The notes: generated by a model not told the origin, from the letters alone. A stretch of DNA of 64,000 nucleotides from Gemmata palustris (GCF_017939745.1 NZ_JAGKQQ010000001.1:5208001-5272000); one strand, 5' to 3'; positions 46,401 to 54,647 are shown, counted from the first letter of the stretch. Numbers and translations: made by a program.

Positions 46401-47798
46401 GCGACGTTGGGGCGAGTCCTCAGCCGGGATCGGCTGAACAAGTTGTCCGACCGCGGCGGCGAGATCGAACGGGTTAAGGAATCACTGAAAGTCGCCCAGT
46501 TCCGCAATGCGGCCGGCGCGTGGGTGTTCTCCACCGAACTCGTCGCAGTCGGGGCGAAGAGCGAGGAGGGGCTGCGGGCCGGATTCGCCCCGCCCGACCG
46601 CGTGCTCTCCGCGGACTACACCGGCCCAGCCGTGGAGTTCTTCCAAGCGTGCCGCGGCGACATGCAGGCCGGCGTGGAGGTGCTGGAAGGATGGGTACAC
46701 AAGGCCGACACGGAGGAGAGACGGAGTGCTGCCCTGCGTTACCTGGCCCAGGGCGAACTGCGCCAGCAGCTCCTGTTGCGATTGCGAAACTCCCGCTCTA
46801 ATTGGACGTGGCTGAAAGCACTCTCCCGCGAGCAGATGCAGGCCGCCGGGCTGAACGAACTCGAACAGGCGCAACTGACGGCCGCGACCAACTCGTCGAC
46901 CACCTCTGTCGTGCCCACGCGACCCCAGCCGCCCGCGGCCAGCCGAGTGTTGGAACGGATTGCCTCGTGGTGGGAGAAGAATCAAACCACTGAACTAAAG
47001 GACTACTACGGCCGCATCTACCCCGGTGGTAGTCGCCCGGCGATCACCGCCGATGGCTTGCTGAACGACGCGGCCGTCCGCAAGGAGTGGCTGAAGCTGT
47101 TCATCACCGGGGCCGTCCAGACCATCGGCCGCGTGAAGCCGGAGCAGAACCGCGCCTTCCTCCGCCTGTGCGAGCGGGAGGAGTGGCTGCGGGTGCTGGG
47201 CGATCCGCGTGGCGGGCCGAAGGAGTGGCTGATGACAGTAGAGCGATACGTGGACAACCCCAAGAATCACACGAACAGCATCCGGTACTTCCACTGGTTG
47301 CGGCACTTCGTCGGCGTCGACACCATCGCCCGGCACCTGGACGCCTACGCGACCTCGTTCCTGAGCGTCGGCCGATTCAAGACGAAGTTCACGCCGCATA
47401 AGGTGTTGACCAGCCGCGGCAGCACCGAGTTCCAGTTCGGCGGCCCGGACGCCCCGACGCTCGCGCCGATCCTCGGCATCGGCGCCAGCTTCGTCCTCCG
47501 CGAGCTGGTGCGGTCGAACGTGGTGACAAGGGCCGACGTTTACCCGTACTGCTTCCCGCCCACGCGGGCTTTGCGATGGCGTCTAGAGGCGCTGGGTTGG
47601 CTGGACGACGCCAAGGCACCTCCGGCTGACCGCTCGCGGTCCATCCACGAGTTCCTCGAAGAACATCACCCGACGGACACGGCTTTCGGTGGGGCCTTCG
47701 ACATCCCGCTGCTGACTTGTCCCGAAGAATTGTTCTATCCGTCGTCCACGACCGGCGTGAGTACGACGCCCTCGCTATTCCCCGGAGGTAGCAAGTGA
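40461..47798 (+). CDS. Very large protein with two sacsin-type GHKL ATPase modules
   Basis: A 2,445-residue protein. Module 1 at residues about 10-130 has ILKEWLQNADDAGATAVLVA (N box), VLNDGKFDATDSAAIRQFG (G1-like) and AIGKFGLGLKSVFHLCEAFF (G2). This is the HSP90-like fold seen in sacsin and related bacterial proteins. Module 2 near residues 1530-1650 repeats the set: GSVLFELFQNADDAYSELGG and TGRFGLGFKSVFLASDQPRV. Between and after them lie long helical regions without a family I can name; the end has VDNPKNHTNSIRYFHWLRHF. GHKL modules use ATP to drive clamp-like conformational change. Double-module bacterial proteins of this size next to a SNF2 helicase suggest a DNA- or infection-sensing component. 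The stop overlaps the helicase start (GTGA). Confidence 0.75.
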   Translation: MPKALALESNPFGRINELRSLLSDRYSRTAILKEWLQNADDAGATAVLVASVVTPSGCAHELLKAGSSAVVVLNDGKFDATDSAAIRQFGLNNKSGDGAAIGKFGLGLKSVFHLCEAFFFLSPTPTAGDPGGEFNNLVSPWSGTAHHAHWGDVDPADLDRLKAHLAPACRRLGERWFALWLPLRRRDYTHTARILNEPHDRPPSELLAPPDVIHLAPAGALLKQLSRVELWDGMPADDDRPAQRWELLTPGGRTHYRAWAPPNAPPATTLATQAGECDDGDGRASYALVEAWRNEKWANDAQRHSGWPSRFDLEGRPQPDKAQPHAAVVLTRRHGREGGLLHDAPAVFLPLTDGASCNRPPADVEFLLLRHGCFFVDSGRGGVYAGDGVRGMWNKELMRDGVLPLVVPAVAELAGVCDPAAKQRLTAAVQNWMKDNDRTDVCRDAGWGYRWRPDGSCWGLIPNNVRVLEIPAFADEALPARVLPGLAELADDYALIPATEPRLLARDPEPWPDDVLGQVLAVPEARQLLDGDALGYLVEFVAVNRRQFGESARQSLADALRRVFAVASNGELAEHKDRLVRLVGEIPPDRRRRLSLGGNWPAKTRQAVCGVSAVLIVPDGFDPAHAPGVGLFATPDAVGVLKLLAVDMSVGRNTNPAAEVIDALAEPAAMRDATADLTLWKVQCPEPDEKRDTDELRSLADLRSALNSQSLFVGPLNDELRELAAAVRTRLAVLAGDTACTLFTQTLPPRGDAGGILVHLETAPDLRVPEARVPLLSRMMRATGDESFSTHRRWAVRYLLHANRELPAKDDLYLPAALPAGEAAVIGRLAEAVLARRNRADHVLRSAELAKSLTELQRGEYGLVTLDWEGLARLLKDEQITPDLAFDDAERDALLDGLRNHKHAIRLLPLHDRVGGGRVSLADNCFWNVDKRVELGTLRDVVTLLNPHQTKPALATIQLEAGGKKLTHRDVVDLATTNDAAKHWDTLLTAMASVGTLGGEQVKQLAARPWLPLALAEGRFVQPDHVLHDEHLDSEIAAAVKRVALAADGPVPVGRLDPEVRQHRGFAECARQLFPNRAQILSKLGGLLGRDPQFQVGRIDDLSEWCEAFRTASPQVMAAAPLLAQAKRHALDECRSRLLPSLDRTPPIARLEEILAHLRKRFGQTDGGERRVVERVHNGYLRLLAAQPDEARAVLQRLKLLNQNGAWVEATKLCIAAGIDQADALDAIQAAILVGVARRQAPKSKLKATQEDSPKEVKSRLEVEFVNSAEALRKFFDPWRKADEQLAQWVGAFVALLGSCDLYKEYGEKCLGDQKKSVEKIWHETGMTADARRMSRQRFLIELTAVKGNVPVVNLLGEPFSARAATDVSHFLFGYEIEPFATKLADWDVHHLHLRVVDPMRATNPDELGRLRRLLEGTAERILSEVYSERNASLKPVLDTLTQGDLADVRIAQAELLDAAGHYLRTLGLIPELKPVLDKYQEAARRRAEESEAGQGNRKLEGASADELARDAHKALRDVLTTDGLARGKILAGLRVRLREKGYRPGSVLFELFQNADDAYSELGGATSARFGVSCAAGVLAVAHAGRRINHTVTPGRGQDRDLSKMLALHHSDKGAEAAVTGRFGLGFKSVFLASDQPRVVSGRLAFEVLGGVFPKSLPQIDTVPLRDRTGEHGLPAANATVFELNLVDGVEGEVLGPFRRLAHLLLVFARRIREVRADGQVITWVEREVVATPAGRVVVGRLDTDTGPRRAVVVRCGERGDVLFGLSDDGFVAMPDDVPSVWVTAPTAEEHRLGYLANARALPIDIGRSQVAWAHPDTGQALHELAEVVGEALVALFDAGVASLEVSADAEVVWRSFWGVARAKGVRGDLRDGLMWAPHGAARRLFSDRKTLPTGLDATVYSDLTSLTAVRGVVAGVMDQQTDVFRMVAGWETFRATHPPGSLVAASQMGDLLPELPRIDLATATGLEMATPFVEPSLAATLGRVLSRDRLNKLSDRGGEIERVKESLKVAQFRNAAGAWVFSTELVAVGAKSEEGLRAGFAPPDRVLSADYTGPAVEFFQACRGDMQAGVEVLEGWVHKADTEERRSAALRYLAQGELRQQLLLRLRNSRSNWTWLKALSREQMQAAGLNELEQAQLTAATNSSTTSVVPTRPQPPAASRVLERIASWWEKNQTTELKDYYGRIYPGGSRPAITADGLLNDAAVRKEWLKLFITGAVQTIGRVKPEQNRAFLRLCEREEWLRVLGDPRGGPKEWLMTVERYVDNPKNHTNSIRYFHWLRHFVGVDTIARHLDAYATSFLSVGRFKTKFTPHKVLTSRGSTEFQFGGPDAPTLAPILGIGASFVLRELVRSNVVTRADVYPYCFPPTRALRWRLEALGWLDDAKAPPADRSRSIHEFLEEHHPTDTAFGGAFDIPLLTCPEELFYPSSTTGVSTTPSLFPGGSK

Positions 47799-50497
47799 GC
47801 GATTCATTCACCCGCGGCGACCGTGTCCACCACCCCAAGTTCGGCATCGGAGAGGTGCGGTTCGACGACCGCGAAACGGTAGGGGTCCGGTTCGAGCACG
47901 GGCTGGAAGAGTGCCCCGCCGCACAACTCCAGCGGCTCGACTCGTTCGCCGCCGCCCTCGCCCGCCCGGACCTCGACCCGCCGGCGGAGGTGATCGTCCG
48001 CGCGCTCGGTGACGCCGTGCGGTCGGTGAACGACGCCTGGGGGGTGTTCTCACGCTCGCGGATCGCGCTGCTGCCGCACCAGCTGTGGGTCTGCCGGCAG
48101 GTGAACCGCGACCGCCCGGCCCGCTGGCTGGTGGCCGACGACGTGGGCCTGGGCAAGACCATTGAGGCCGGACTGATCCTGATGCCTCTGCTGTCGTCCG
48201 GCGAGGTGCGACGGCTGCTCGTGCTCTGCCCGGCGAGCCTCGTTGGGCAGTGGCAGTACCGGCTGCGGACCATGTTCGACATCCGGCTGACGGCCTACTC
48301 GCCGGACGCCGACACCCCGAAGGCCGACTTCTGGAACACCCAGAACCAGGTTGTGGCGTCGGTGCAGACCCTCCGCGCCGACAAGGACGGAAAGCACGGG
48401 CGGCACAAGCGGTTGCAGGAGGCCGAGCCGTGGGACATGGTGGTGGTAGACGAGGCCCACCACCTGAACGCCGACGCGGACGCCGGCCCCACACTCGGGT
48501 ACACGTTGGTCGAGAAGCTGTCCGCCGCCGGCCGCATCAAGTCGATGGTGTTCTTCTCCGGCACCCCACACCGCGGCAAGGACTTCGGCTTCCTCGCCCT
48601 GCTCAAGCTGCTCCGCCCCGACCTGTTCGACACCCGCCGCCCTCTGAGCGAGCAGCTCGGCCACCTGCCGCGGGTGATGATCCGCAACAACAAGCAGCAG
48701 GTGACCGACCTGGCCGGCGACCGCCTGTTCCAGGAGCCGCTGGTCCGCTCCGAGACGTACGCGTACTCGCCCACCGAGACCGCCTTCTACCACATGTTGA
48801 GCGAGTTCATCCTTACCGGGAAGGCGTACGCCGGCACGCTCGGCCAGGGCGAGGGGCGGGCGGTGATGCTGGTGCTGATCGCCATGCAGAAGCTGGCGTC
48901 CAGCTCGGTGGCGGCCATCCGGCGGGCGGTCCGCGGGCGGCTGGAGAGGACGACCGGCGGGCGGGAGGCGCTCCGGGAGATCCAGGACCAGTTGGCCAAA
49001 CTCCGCGGCGAGATGGACGCGGACGACGACGAGGTAAACGCCCTGGAGGAGCAGGCGGTGGCCGTGTCCACCCAACTGCGCCTGATGGACGACGAACTGC
49101 CGCGACTGAGGGAGTTGCTCGCAGCGGCCGACGCCGTTACCGACGAGACCAAAATCAACAAGATCCTTGAACTGGTCGATGGCCCGTTCGGCGGCCGATC
49201 AGTCCTGTTCTTCACCGAGTACAAGGCGACCCAATCCCTGCTGCTGTCGCGGCTGCTGCGGCGGTTCGGTCCCGACTCGGCCACCTTCATCAACGGCGAC
49301 GAGCGGGCGGACGAGGTGGACGACGGCACCGGCCCCCGCACCCTGGTCGAACCCCGCGAGCGGGCGGCCGAGCGGTTCACAGGCGGGCAGGTACGGTTCC
49401 TTGTCTCCACCGAGGCCGGGGGCGAGGGGATCGACCTCCAGGCCAACTGCTCCAGCTTGATCCACGTCGACCTCCCGTGGAACCCGATGCGGCTCCACCA
49501 ACGGGTCGGGCGGCTGAACCGCTACGGGCAGACCCGCCGGGTGGAGGTGTTCACGGTCCGCAACCCGGACACCGTCGAGGCCCGCATCTGGGACCACCTG
49601 AACGCCAAAATCGAGCGGATCAGCACCGCCCTGCGGCAGGTGATGGCCGACCCGGAGGACGTGCTCCAACTGGTCCTCGGCATGGCCTCCCCCGCCCTGT
49701 TCCGCGACCTGTTCGCCTCGGCCGCCGAGGTGAAGCCGGAATCGCTCGGCGACTGGTTCGACACCCGCACGGCGACGTTCGGCGGCCAGGACGCGCTCAC
49801 CGCCGCCCGCGGGCTGGGCATGCACGTGGCGCGGTTCGACTTCCGGCGGGCGTCCGCACTCGTGCCCCGGATCGACCTGCCGGCCCTGAAGCCGTTCTTC
49901 AAGCTGATGCTCCAATTGAACCAGCGCAAAGTGAAGGACGATGAGACCGGCCTGTCGTTCCTCACCCCGGACAAGTGGCAGACCGAACCGGGGGTCGCAC
50001 GCGAGTACGCCGGTATGCTGTTCGACCGCTCGGCGGGCACGAGGGAATCGACCCTCGGCGTGGGGCACAAGCTGGTGGACCAGGCCGTCGCCCAGGCCCG
50101 CGGGCAGACCGCGAGCGTCGGGCCGGTGCTCGCCGAGTTGCTCCCCCACCCGCTGGCGGTGTTCCGCATCACCGACCGGGTCACCGGCGGGGGCGGGGTG
50201 GTGCGGGCGGTGACGGCGGCGGTGGACGTGACGGCCGACGGGTTCGTTCTCGTTCGCGATTGGGAACTGGTGGTCCGGCTGAACGCGATCATCACCGACC
50301 GTGACCCGCGGCGATTCCGATTACAAGCGATGACAGACCCCGCGGAGACGGCCGTTCGGGCCGAGGCGGCGCGGGTGTGGCTGAACGCTCACCTGACCGA
50401 CCTCGACCCGCCGTTCCAGGTGCCGGAGGTTACGCTGACGTGCCTCCTGCTACCCGGCGTCCGCACCGCCTCGGACGCTCCGACCACTGACGAGTAA
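47795..50497 (+). CDS. SNF2/RapA-like superfamily 2 helicase
   Basis: A 900-residue protein starting at GTG 47795. A small N-terminal beta-rich domain (RGDRVHHPKFGIGEVRFDDR) of the kind that precedes some helicases is followed by the ATPase core. Motif I is LVADDVGLGKTIEAGLILMP near 111, motif Ia VLCPASLVGQWQYRLRTMF, motif II VVVDEAHHLN (DEAH) near 218, motif III FFSGTPHRGKDFGFLALL, and motif VI LHQRVGRLNRYGQTRRVEVF near 570. These enzymes translocate on double-stranded DNA. The arrangement is similar to the SNF2-type helicases of phage-defence systems such as DISARM and Dpd, but no methylase or 7-deazaguanine insertase accompanies it. It is coupled to the GHKL giant by a 4-bp overlap. Confidence 0.85.
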   Translation: MSDSFTRGDRVHHPKFGIGEVRFDDRETVGVRFEHGLEECPAAQLQRLDSFAAALARPDLDPPAEVIVRALGDAVRSVNDAWGVFSRSRIALLPHQLWVCRQVNRDRPARWLVADDVGLGKTIEAGLILMPLLSSGEVRRLLVLCPASLVGQWQYRLRTMFDIRLTAYSPDADTPKADFWNTQNQVVASVQTLRADKDGKHGRHKRLQEAEPWDMVVVDEAHHLNADADAGPTLGYTLVEKLSAAGRIKSMVFFSGTPHRGKDFGFLALLKLLRPDLFDTRRPLSEQLGHLPRVMIRNNKQQVTDLAGDRLFQEPLVRSETYAYSPTETAFYHMLSEFILTGKAYAGTLGQGEGRAVMLVLIAMQKLASSSVAAIRRAVRGRLERTTGGREALREIQDQLAKLRGEMDADDDEVNALEEQAVAVSTQLRLMDDELPRLRELLAAADAVTDETKINKILELVDGPFGGRSVLFFTEYKATQSLLLSRLLRRFGPDSATFINGDERADEVDDGTGPRTLVEPRERAAERFTGGQVRFLVSTEAGGEGIDLQANCSSLIHVDLPWNPMRLHQRVGRLNRYGQTRRVEVFTVRNPDTVEARIWDHLNAKIERISTALRQVMADPEDVLQLVLGMASPALFRDLFASAAEVKPESLGDWFDTRTATFGGQDALTAARGLGMHVARFDFRRASALVPRIDLPALKPFFKLMLQLNQRKVKDDETGLSFLTPDKWQTEPGVAREYAGMLFDRSAGTRESTLGVGHKLVDQAVAQARGQTASVGPVLAELLPHPLAVFRITDRVTGGGGVVRAVTAAVDVTADGFVLVRDWELVVRLNAIITDRDPRRFRLQAMTDPAETAVRAEAARVWLNAHLTDLDPPFQVPEVTLTCLLLPGVRTASDAPTTDE

Positions 50498-50517
50498 ACC
50501 TCACCAACGAGTGCCCC

Positions 50518-53500
50518 ATGCCCCCGAGCGCCCCCGCCGTCGCCGCCCCGATCCGCCACCTGTCGATCCGCGTGCCCTGGCACGACGCCGGCTGGGCCGG
50601 CACCGTGTGCGACGACCCGACCGCCAACACCGCCTGCCTGGTGCTCAAGCGGATCGGGGCGGAGCGGGACGACGCGGCCGAGCAGACCGCCCGCGGCAAG
50701 CCCCTGACCGTGCTGTCGGAACAGGATTTGCCGTGCTGCGCCAGCGAGCGGGGGTTCTTCATGGCACCGTTCGAACTGACTCGGACGAAGACCCACCCTT
50801 ACGCCGAATGGTCGGACCAGCACGCACACTTCCGCCCGACCCCGTTCCGCCACCCGCCGTACTCGGCCGACGTGGTGCCGTTCCGCTGGATGTTCAAGCC
50901 CGAGCGGTGGACGGACCCGAAGAAGCCGAACGAGCCGGACTTCCGCGATTACCTGCGACTCGACCTCGACCCGGTCCGTGAGCCGGAATTGAAGATGAAA
51001 TCGGACATCTGGATGCAGCAGCGGGACAATCACCTGGCCTCGCTCGACGCCTTCTTTGCCCCGGTCCGCCCGGATCAGTCGCTCTGCTTCTTCTACGCCA
51101 AGCGGACGCCGCTCTCGGACGACCCGCGGCGAGTGATCGTCGGCGTCGGGCGGGTGAAGCACGTCGGCGATGCCCACGAGTACGCCTACGGCGTGCCGGC
51201 GGCCAAGGCCCCGCTGCGGTCCATGCTGTGGGAGCGGATGGTGCAGCACACCATCCGCCCGCGGGGGAAGGACGGGGCAGACGGGTTCGACGGCGGGTTC
51301 CTCCTGCCCTACCACCAGGCCCTCGCACACGCGGCGGCGCACCCGGAATTCGACCCGGCGGCGGTGCTGGCGTTCGCCCCCGACGACCGGCGGGACGAGT
51401 TCAGCTACGTGAGCGAGCAGGTGTCGCACGACGCCGCCATCGGCGGGCTGCTCGCCTGTGCCGCCGCACTGCGGGAGGCGGCGAAACACTTGCCGGGGCC
51501 GTGGGACCGCTACCAGAAGTGGATCGACTTCGAGCTGGCCCGGCTGTGGACCCTCCGCGGCCCGTGCCCCGGTCTGGGGGCGGCGTTGACCGCGTTCGGC
51601 ATCGAACTGGGCACGCTGGTCGCCCACGCCCTGGCCCCGCAGGTCGGCGACAACGTCGATCCGTGGCCGGTGGTGGAGAAGATGTTCGACTCCCCGACCA
51701 AACTGCTCCCTGCCCCGCTCGCCAAGCAGATCGACAAGGACACGCGGGCGGAGTGGAAGGGGTTACCGGCCGACCGACGCGGCCTGCTCAAACTGCTCAG
51801 CCGGTTCGAGTTGTCGCCGGAGCAGGCGGCAGTGCTGTACGAACCGTCCGAGCGGCATCCGGCGGGGATCGACTGCACCGACGCCGACATCCTTGACAAC
51901 CCGTACCGGCTGTTCGAGGCCACCCGACTGACCGCCCGCCCGATCAGTCTGTCCACCGTGGACCGCGGGGTGTTCCCCGATCCGGTGGTGGCCGACAAGC
52001 ACCCGCTGCCCGAGCGGACCCGCCTGGACACCGGCACCGACGTCCGGCGGGTGCGGGCGTGGGTGGTGCAGACGCTCGAAGAGGCGGCCGGCAACGGCGA
52101 CACGCTGTTGCCGCGAGACGAGATCATCGCTGCCGTCCGCGGCCGCGAGTTGCGGCCGGGCTGCCAGGTCACCACCGACCGCATGACCCTGGCCGAGAAG
52201 TCGTTCGCCCCGGAGGTGGACGTGGCGCCGCTGCACGACGGACAGGCGGCGTTTCAGCTTCGCCGCATGAAGGAGTGCGGAGCGGTCATCCGCACGGCGG
52301 TCGAGAAGCGGACGAAGGGGAAACCGCACGCCGTCGCGGCCGACTGGCCGGCCGTTCTTGCAACCGCCCTCGGCCCGGTGAACCCGGGCGACGCACGTGA
52401 CGTTCGGGCTCGGCAGGAGAAAGCGGCGGCGCTCGGTGTGCTGGCGACCGCCCGGTTCGCCGTCCTCATCGGTCCGGCCGGCACCGGCAAGACCACCCTA
52501 CTCGCCGCCCTGTGCGGGCAACCGGACGTGGCTGACGGCGGGGTGCTGCTGCTCGCCCCCACCGGCAAGGCACGGGTGCGGATGCAGCAGGCGGCCAAGC
52601 AGAAGAACCTGAATCTGTCCGGGCAAACGGTGGCCGGGTTCCTACTCGACTCAGGGCGATACTACCCGGACACCGGGCGTTATCGGCTACTCGGCAAAAC
52701 CGGCTCGGCGGTGGCGGACACGGTGATCGTGGACGAAGCCTCCATGCTCACCGAGGAGATGCTGGCGGCGGTGCTGGAGGCGGTGGGCGGGGCGAAGCGG
52801 GTGATCCTGGTGGGCGACCACCGCCAACTCCCGCCCATCGGGGCCGGGCGGCCGTTCGCCGACATCGTGGTACGGTTGGCCCCGGCAGGGGTAGAGTTCG
52901 CCTTTCCGCGGGTCGGGCCGGGGTACGCGGAACTGACGGTGCGGATGCGGCAACAGGACAAGACCGGCAGGGCGGCGGCGGACGTGCGTCTGGCCGGCTG
53001 GTTTGCCGGCGGCGACCCAGGCCCCGGCGAGGACGACCTGTTCGCCCAGTTGAACACGTTCGGCCCGACGGACCGGCTCCAAGTGTTCTCCTGGCGGACG
53101 CCGGACGAATGTCACCAACTCCTGATGACGGTGCTCCAGGCCGAACTGAAGCTGACCGGACCGGACGACCAACTCGCCTTCGACAAGTCGCTCGGCGGGG
53201 CCGAGTCGGGCGGGCTGTGTTACTTCAACCGCTCGTGGGAGAGGGACGAAAAGAAGGGCGGGGTGTGGGACGCGGCTGAGCGGTGGCAGGTGCTCAGCCC
53301 GGTGCGGGGGCAGCCGCACGGGGTGGCCGGGCTGAACCGACTCATCCACGACGCCCTCCGCCGGCGGAACGTGGAGTTCGCCCGCCAACGGTTCCGCAAA
53401 ACACCCGAGCCGCTCGGCCCGGAGAACATCGTCTACGGGGACAAGGTGATTCAGGTGCGGAACCAGCGGCGGTACTGGGAAGTGTACCCGGACGAGGGGT

Positions 53501-54486
53501 GCTTGAAGTACGTAGCGAACGGAGAGATCGGGCTGGCCGTCGGGCAGTTCAAGGGCCCCCAGGCGAAGTACAAGGGGTTCCCGTGGAAACTGGAGGTGGA
53601 GTTCACCTCGCAGCCGGGGTTCACCTACGGGTACACCGACCGCGACTTCGGCGAAGAGGGAGAAGCCCCGATCGAGCTGGCCTACGCGCTCACCGTGCAC
53701 AAGGCGCAGGGGAGCGAGTTCGGCACGGTGATCGTGGTACTACCCGACCCGTGCCGGGTCCTCTCCCGCGAGCTGCTGTACACCGCCCTCACCCGCCAGA
53801 AGGACCGCGTGGTGCTGCTGGTCCAGGGCGACCCGGCCTTCCTCCGCCGGTACGCCGCCGCCGAACACTCGGCAACCGCTCGGCGGCTGACCAACCTCTT
53901 CGCCCCGCCCGCCCCGGTGGTGGTCCGCCAGGTGCGGTTCGACGACCGGCACATCCACCGCACCGCCCGCGGCGAACTGGTCATGTCCAAGTCGGAGGTG
54001 ATCATCGCCAACGAACTTCTCCGGCTGAAGGTCGAGTACGCCTACGAGAAACCGCTGCGGTTCGGGAGCGCGGAGCGGTTCCCGGACTTCACCATCGACG
54101 ACCCGGTGAGCGGAGTGACGGTGTACTGGGAACACTGCGGGATGCTGGCCGACGACGGCTACCGGGAGCGTTGGGAGGCGAAACAGAAGTGGTATCGGGC
54201 GAACGGCGTCCTGCCCATTGAGGAAGGCGGTGGACCGAACGGCACGCTTGTGGTGACCGATGACGACCCGAAAACCGGATTCGATTCGACACGGGTCACC
54301 GAGATCGTCACGCGACTCGGCTTAGTGACTGTCCCATATGCCTCGAAATCGCCGTATTTTCGAGTTGTCACCCACGATTTCTCAGGCTTTTTCGCACATA
54401 TGGGACAGTCACTTAACACTTTAAATTGTGTCGAGGGTCATGTGGACTCAGACCCACGTGCTGGACAAGGCTGGAGGCTGGCTTAG
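50518..54486 (+). CDS. RecD-like helicase with C-terminal PD-(D/E)XK-like domain
   Basis: A 1,322-residue protein 20 bp after the SNF2 gene. Residues 1-560 are an uncharacterised N-terminal region. The superfamily 1 core has VLIGPAGTGKTTLLAALCGQ near 651, TVIVDEASMLTEEMLAAVLE near 736, ILVGDHRQLPPIGAGRPFA, and ELAYALTVHKAQGSEFGTVI near 1060. The C-terminal part has LVMSKSEVIIANELLRLKVE, then FPDFTIDD and VYWEHCGMLADDGY (about 1155-1215), the E ... PD ... (D/E)xx pattern of restriction-like nucleases. A combined unwinding and cutting role is likely. The last ~55 residues are encoded by a 97-bp palindromic repeat, and the stop lies within its second copy, so the native C terminus has been replaced. 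Confidence 0.85.
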   Translation: MPPSAPAVAAPIRHLSIRVPWHDAGWAGTVCDDPTANTACLVLKRIGAERDDAAEQTARGKPLTVLSEQDLPCCASERGFFMAPFELTRTKTHPYAEWSDQHAHFRPTPFRHPPYSADVVPFRWMFKPERWTDPKKPNEPDFRDYLRLDLDPVREPELKMKSDIWMQQRDNHLASLDAFFAPVRPDQSLCFFYAKRTPLSDDPRRVIVGVGRVKHVGDAHEYAYGVPAAKAPLRSMLWERMVQHTIRPRGKDGADGFDGGFLLPYHQALAHAAAHPEFDPAAVLAFAPDDRRDEFSYVSEQVSHDAAIGGLLACAAALREAAKHLPGPWDRYQKWIDFELARLWTLRGPCPGLGAALTAFGIELGTLVAHALAPQVGDNVDPWPVVEKMFDSPTKLLPAPLAKQIDKDTRAEWKGLPADRRGLLKLLSRFELSPEQAAVLYEPSERHPAGIDCTDADILDNPYRLFEATRLTARPISLSTVDRGVFPDPVVADKHPLPERTRLDTGTDVRRVRAWVVQTLEEAAGNGDTLLPRDEIIAAVRGRELRPGCQVTTDRMTLAEKSFAPEVDVAPLHDGQAAFQLRRMKECGAVIRTAVEKRTKGKPHAVAADWPAVLATALGPVNPGDARDVRARQEKAAALGVLATARFAVLIGPAGTGKTTLLAALCGQPDVADGGVLLLAPTGKARVRMQQAAKQKNLNLSGQTVAGFLLDSGRYYPDTGRYRLLGKTGSAVADTVIVDEASMLTEEMLAAVLEAVGGAKRVILVGDHRQLPPIGAGRPFADIVVRLAPAGVEFAFPRVGPGYAELTVRMRQQDKTGRAAADVRLAGWFAGGDPGPGEDDLFAQLNTFGPTDRLQVFSWRTPDECHQLLMTVLQAELKLTGPDDQLAFDKSLGGAESGGLCYFNRSWERDEKKGGVWDAAERWQVLSPVRGQPHGVAGLNRLIHDALRRRNVEFARQRFRKTPEPLGPENIVYGDKVIQVRNQRRYWEVYPDEGCLKYVANGEIGLAVGQFKGPQAKYKGFPWKLEVEFTSQPGFTYGYTDRDFGEEGEAPIELAYALTVHKAQGSEFGTVIVVLPDPCRVLSRELLYTALTRQKDRVVLLVQGDPAFLRRYAAAEHSATARRLTNLFAPPAPVVVRQVRFDDRHIHRTARGELVMSKSEVIIANELLRLKVEYAYEKPLRFGSAERFPDFTIDDPVSGVTVYWEHCGMLADDGYRERWEAKQKWYRANGVLPIEEGGGPNGTLVVTDDDPKTGFDSTRVTEIVTRLGLVTVPYASKSPYFRVVTHDFSGFFAHMGQSLNTLNCVEGHVDSDPRAGQGWRLA
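54319..54415. repeat. 97-bp palindromic element, copy 1 (MITE-like)
   Basis: The ends AGTGACTGTCCCATATG (54324-54340) and CATATGGGACAGTCACT (54397-54413) are perfect 17-bp inverted repeats around a non-coding centre. The copy lies inside the helicase coding frame and reads through without a stop. It is identical to copy 2 at 54480. Confidence 0.85.
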
Positions 54487-54576
54487 TGACTGTCCCATAT
54501 GCCTCGAAATCGCCGTATTTTCGAGTTGTCACCCACGATTTCTCAGGCTTTTTCGCACATATGGGACAGTCACTTA
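54480..54576. repeat. 97-bp palindromic element, copy 2 (MITE-like)
   Basis: An exact direct repeat of 54319-54415, offset 161 bp, separated from it by 64 bp. The TAG that ends the helicase frame (54484-54486) is inside this copy. Confidence 0.85.
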
Positions 54577-54647
54577 GTCGGAAGTTCGCAGATAACATCA
54601 GACACGTTGTGATCGTAGGCCGGGACTGAGCTGAATAGGGAGCTATT

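Noticed and set aside
31093-54486. A Dpd (7-deazaguanine DNA modification) system, suggested by the queE fragment and the SNF2 helicase
   Set aside because: No DpdA-like transglycosylase, QueC or QueD is present, and the NurA-HerA and SbcCD genes do not belong to that system.
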